Assembly (NCBI RefSeq): GCF_035582795.1 | Contig: NC_134382.1 | Span: forward strand, 10,978,501-11,042,500 | Reading direction: 5' to 3' | DNA: 64,000 nucleotides | Source: Mycteria americana | Taxonomy: Eukaryota; Chordata; Aves; Ciconiiformes; Ciconiidae | Shown: piece by piece, positions 40,853-64,000 of the stretch | Layout of the letters: each line of letters begins with the position of its first letter | Numbering within the stretch: the first letter of the stretch is position 1 | Notes under the pieces: model-generated | Told to the model about the DNA's origin: nothing | The model's input: the letters and a program-made list of their open reading frames with translations, nothing else | Databases searched by the model: none | Position numbers and translations under genes: made by a program

Positions 40853-41995
40853 AAAACACAGAGAACAGAACCCGGGACACACAGAGGACGAAGTGAATGC
40901 GGGGGCGTTGCTTACAGCTGCCGTCAGCCTCCGGTGAGAGGCCGCCACTGCGGCACAGTCGGTGTCACCACACTCGCAGGTGTCCCCGTCCCGGCTCCGG
41001 CCACCCCCTCCCTCCTGCCCGCGTCACCTCCACCGGGTGCCCCAAGCCCAGCACGCCGGGAGCCCCGGCCCCGCTGCCGGGACAGTGCCGGGGCTCCCCG
41101 CAGCAGCGCTGGTGCACGCCGGTGCTCCCGCCGGGACCGGGCGGGCGGGCTCCGGCAGCGGGGCTGGCAGCACGCATGCACTTGCTCAAACACCACGAGG
41201 ACGTCGAAATGGACCTTACAGGGAAGCTCGGGAGCGGGAGCCGGCTCGGCCCCGGACAGGCGCCCTGGCGCAGCCGGCCGGGAAGCAGGGCGCCCGCCGG
41301 CCTCCCCTCGCACCCCACACGTGCCAATAAAACCAGACACAAACACCGTGACCACCTCCCTTCTCAGCTCAGCCCTCCTTGCCCAGACAAACCCTTCAAG
41401 TCTTCAATAAGAAAGTGCAAAAAATGTACACGGAAATGAAACCCCCGTCCCGGCCGCTCCGGCGACGGCGGGGGGGTCGTGTCGATCGAAGCACACTTGA
41501 AGCGGGAGCGGGAGAGTTCGGCAGCGCCAGCGGCAGCTCTTCTTCCACGCAAGGCAATGCCACCGCGCTTCCCCTGCCCTTCCTCCAGCGACGGGGCGGC
41601 TTTCGGCTGGGGGGCCGGGGAGCGGCCCCCGGGGGCTTCTGCTAGGAGAGGGGAGAGCTGCCCATCAGCAGGGCTCCGGACCCTCCCCACGGCAAACGAG
41701 GGGCAGGGGGAGCATGCCGACCCCCCGAGCAGGGGCAGCCGGCTCGGGCACGCGATCCTGCCCCTGCTCCCGCCTCTGCTGCTGGTGCCCGCTGCGGCTG
41801 CTCGAGCCAGAGGCCGCATCCAGACACCGGCACCCGGGGAGGCAGCCCCGAGCAGAGCCCTCGTACCGCCCCCCGCCCCATCGCCTCTCTGCATGCGCGT
41901 TCCCACGAGACCCTGGCGAACGAAACGCGGGGAGCAGCGAGCGCAGCCTTACCTCAGCTGGAAACGGGAGCTGCAGAGGAAAATTGTGGGAACGG
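40853..41995 (-). other. CHD5: CHD5 3' UTR (inferred)
   Basis: From the CHD5 stop to the candidate polyadenylation signal. A strong donor-like GAG|GTAAGG sits at 41953, 43 bases past the stop, so a 3'-UTR intron is possible. A plus-strand AATAAA near 41326 could serve KCNAB2 but is far from its stop. Confidence 0.5.
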
Positions 41996-63820
<21,825 letters not shown>

Positions 63821-64000
63821 CTGGAGAAACAGAAGACTTGTTTGGTACTCTACAAACAGCTGTCCCCCAAATCACCCCCCACCCCAACTCCAGGATTTAC
63901 AGGGAAGATGAGAGAGCACTGGGGACCACGGGGAGCAGGGCGGCAGCTAGTGCCATCCACAGAGCACGTCCTTTGGGGTAAAAGGCTGCAAGCCCAGACC

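Overview
This is a GC-rich vertebrate nuclear window. I read it as part of a bird microchromosome, inferred from very short introns, high GC, CpG-island first exons and gene order. It holds three neighbouring genes in the order known from human 1p36: NPHP4 (minus), KCNAB2 (plus), CHD5 (minus). Each was found by translating splice-bounded segments and comparing them with my memory of the human proteins. Exon ends were set by GT/AG dinucleotides and checked by codon phase. There are no prokaryotic features, RNA genes or CRISPR arrays, and I saw no recognisable transposon.

Region 1 (1-17218, minus): the first 17 coding exons of NPHP4 (nephrocystin-4, ciliary transition zone). The start codon is at 17218 and the gene runs off the left edge within an exon. 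All phases agree except at the exon 10/11 junction, where the acceptor is uncertain. Exon 14 carries an 18-bp tandem duplication that copies its own splice donor.

Region 2 (about 17.2-19 kb): a CpG island with CCAAT and GC boxes between divergent NPHP4 and KCNAB2. This looks like a bidirectional promoter and includes a candidate 5' exon of KCNAB2 with a short upstream ORF.

Region 3 (24642-37899, plus): KCNAB2, the Kv channel beta-2 subunit (aldo-keto reductase fold). The canonical reading gives 367 residues and keeps all four catalytic residues. Two further alternative first exons lie in the large 5' introns: one Kv-beta-1.2-like (28628) and one Kv-beta-1.1-like with an inactivation-ball type N-terminus (30732). 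Both splice in phase into the common core. A 42-bp N-terminal cassette and a 45-bp in-frame cassette inside the barrel are also visible.

Region 4 (37900-41995): convergent 3' ends of KCNAB2 and CHD5, separated by about 2 kb of degenerate TA/CA-rich repeat with an apparent higher-order period near 160 bp.

Region 5 (41996-63820, minus): CHD5, the chromodomain helicase of neuronal NuRD. Thirty-six coding exons give 1728 codons with unbroken phase, from the lysine-rich region before PHD1 to the stop. The N-terminal exons lie beyond the right edge. One intron uses a GC-AG boundary and the last coding exon holds only 8 coding bases.

The three genes are functionally independent (cilium, potassium channel, chromatin) and share only chromosomal neighbourhood. 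The most informative observations are the KCNAB2 alternative N-termini and cassettes, the duplicated NPHP4 donor, the CHD5 GC-AG intron and the large simple-repeat block.
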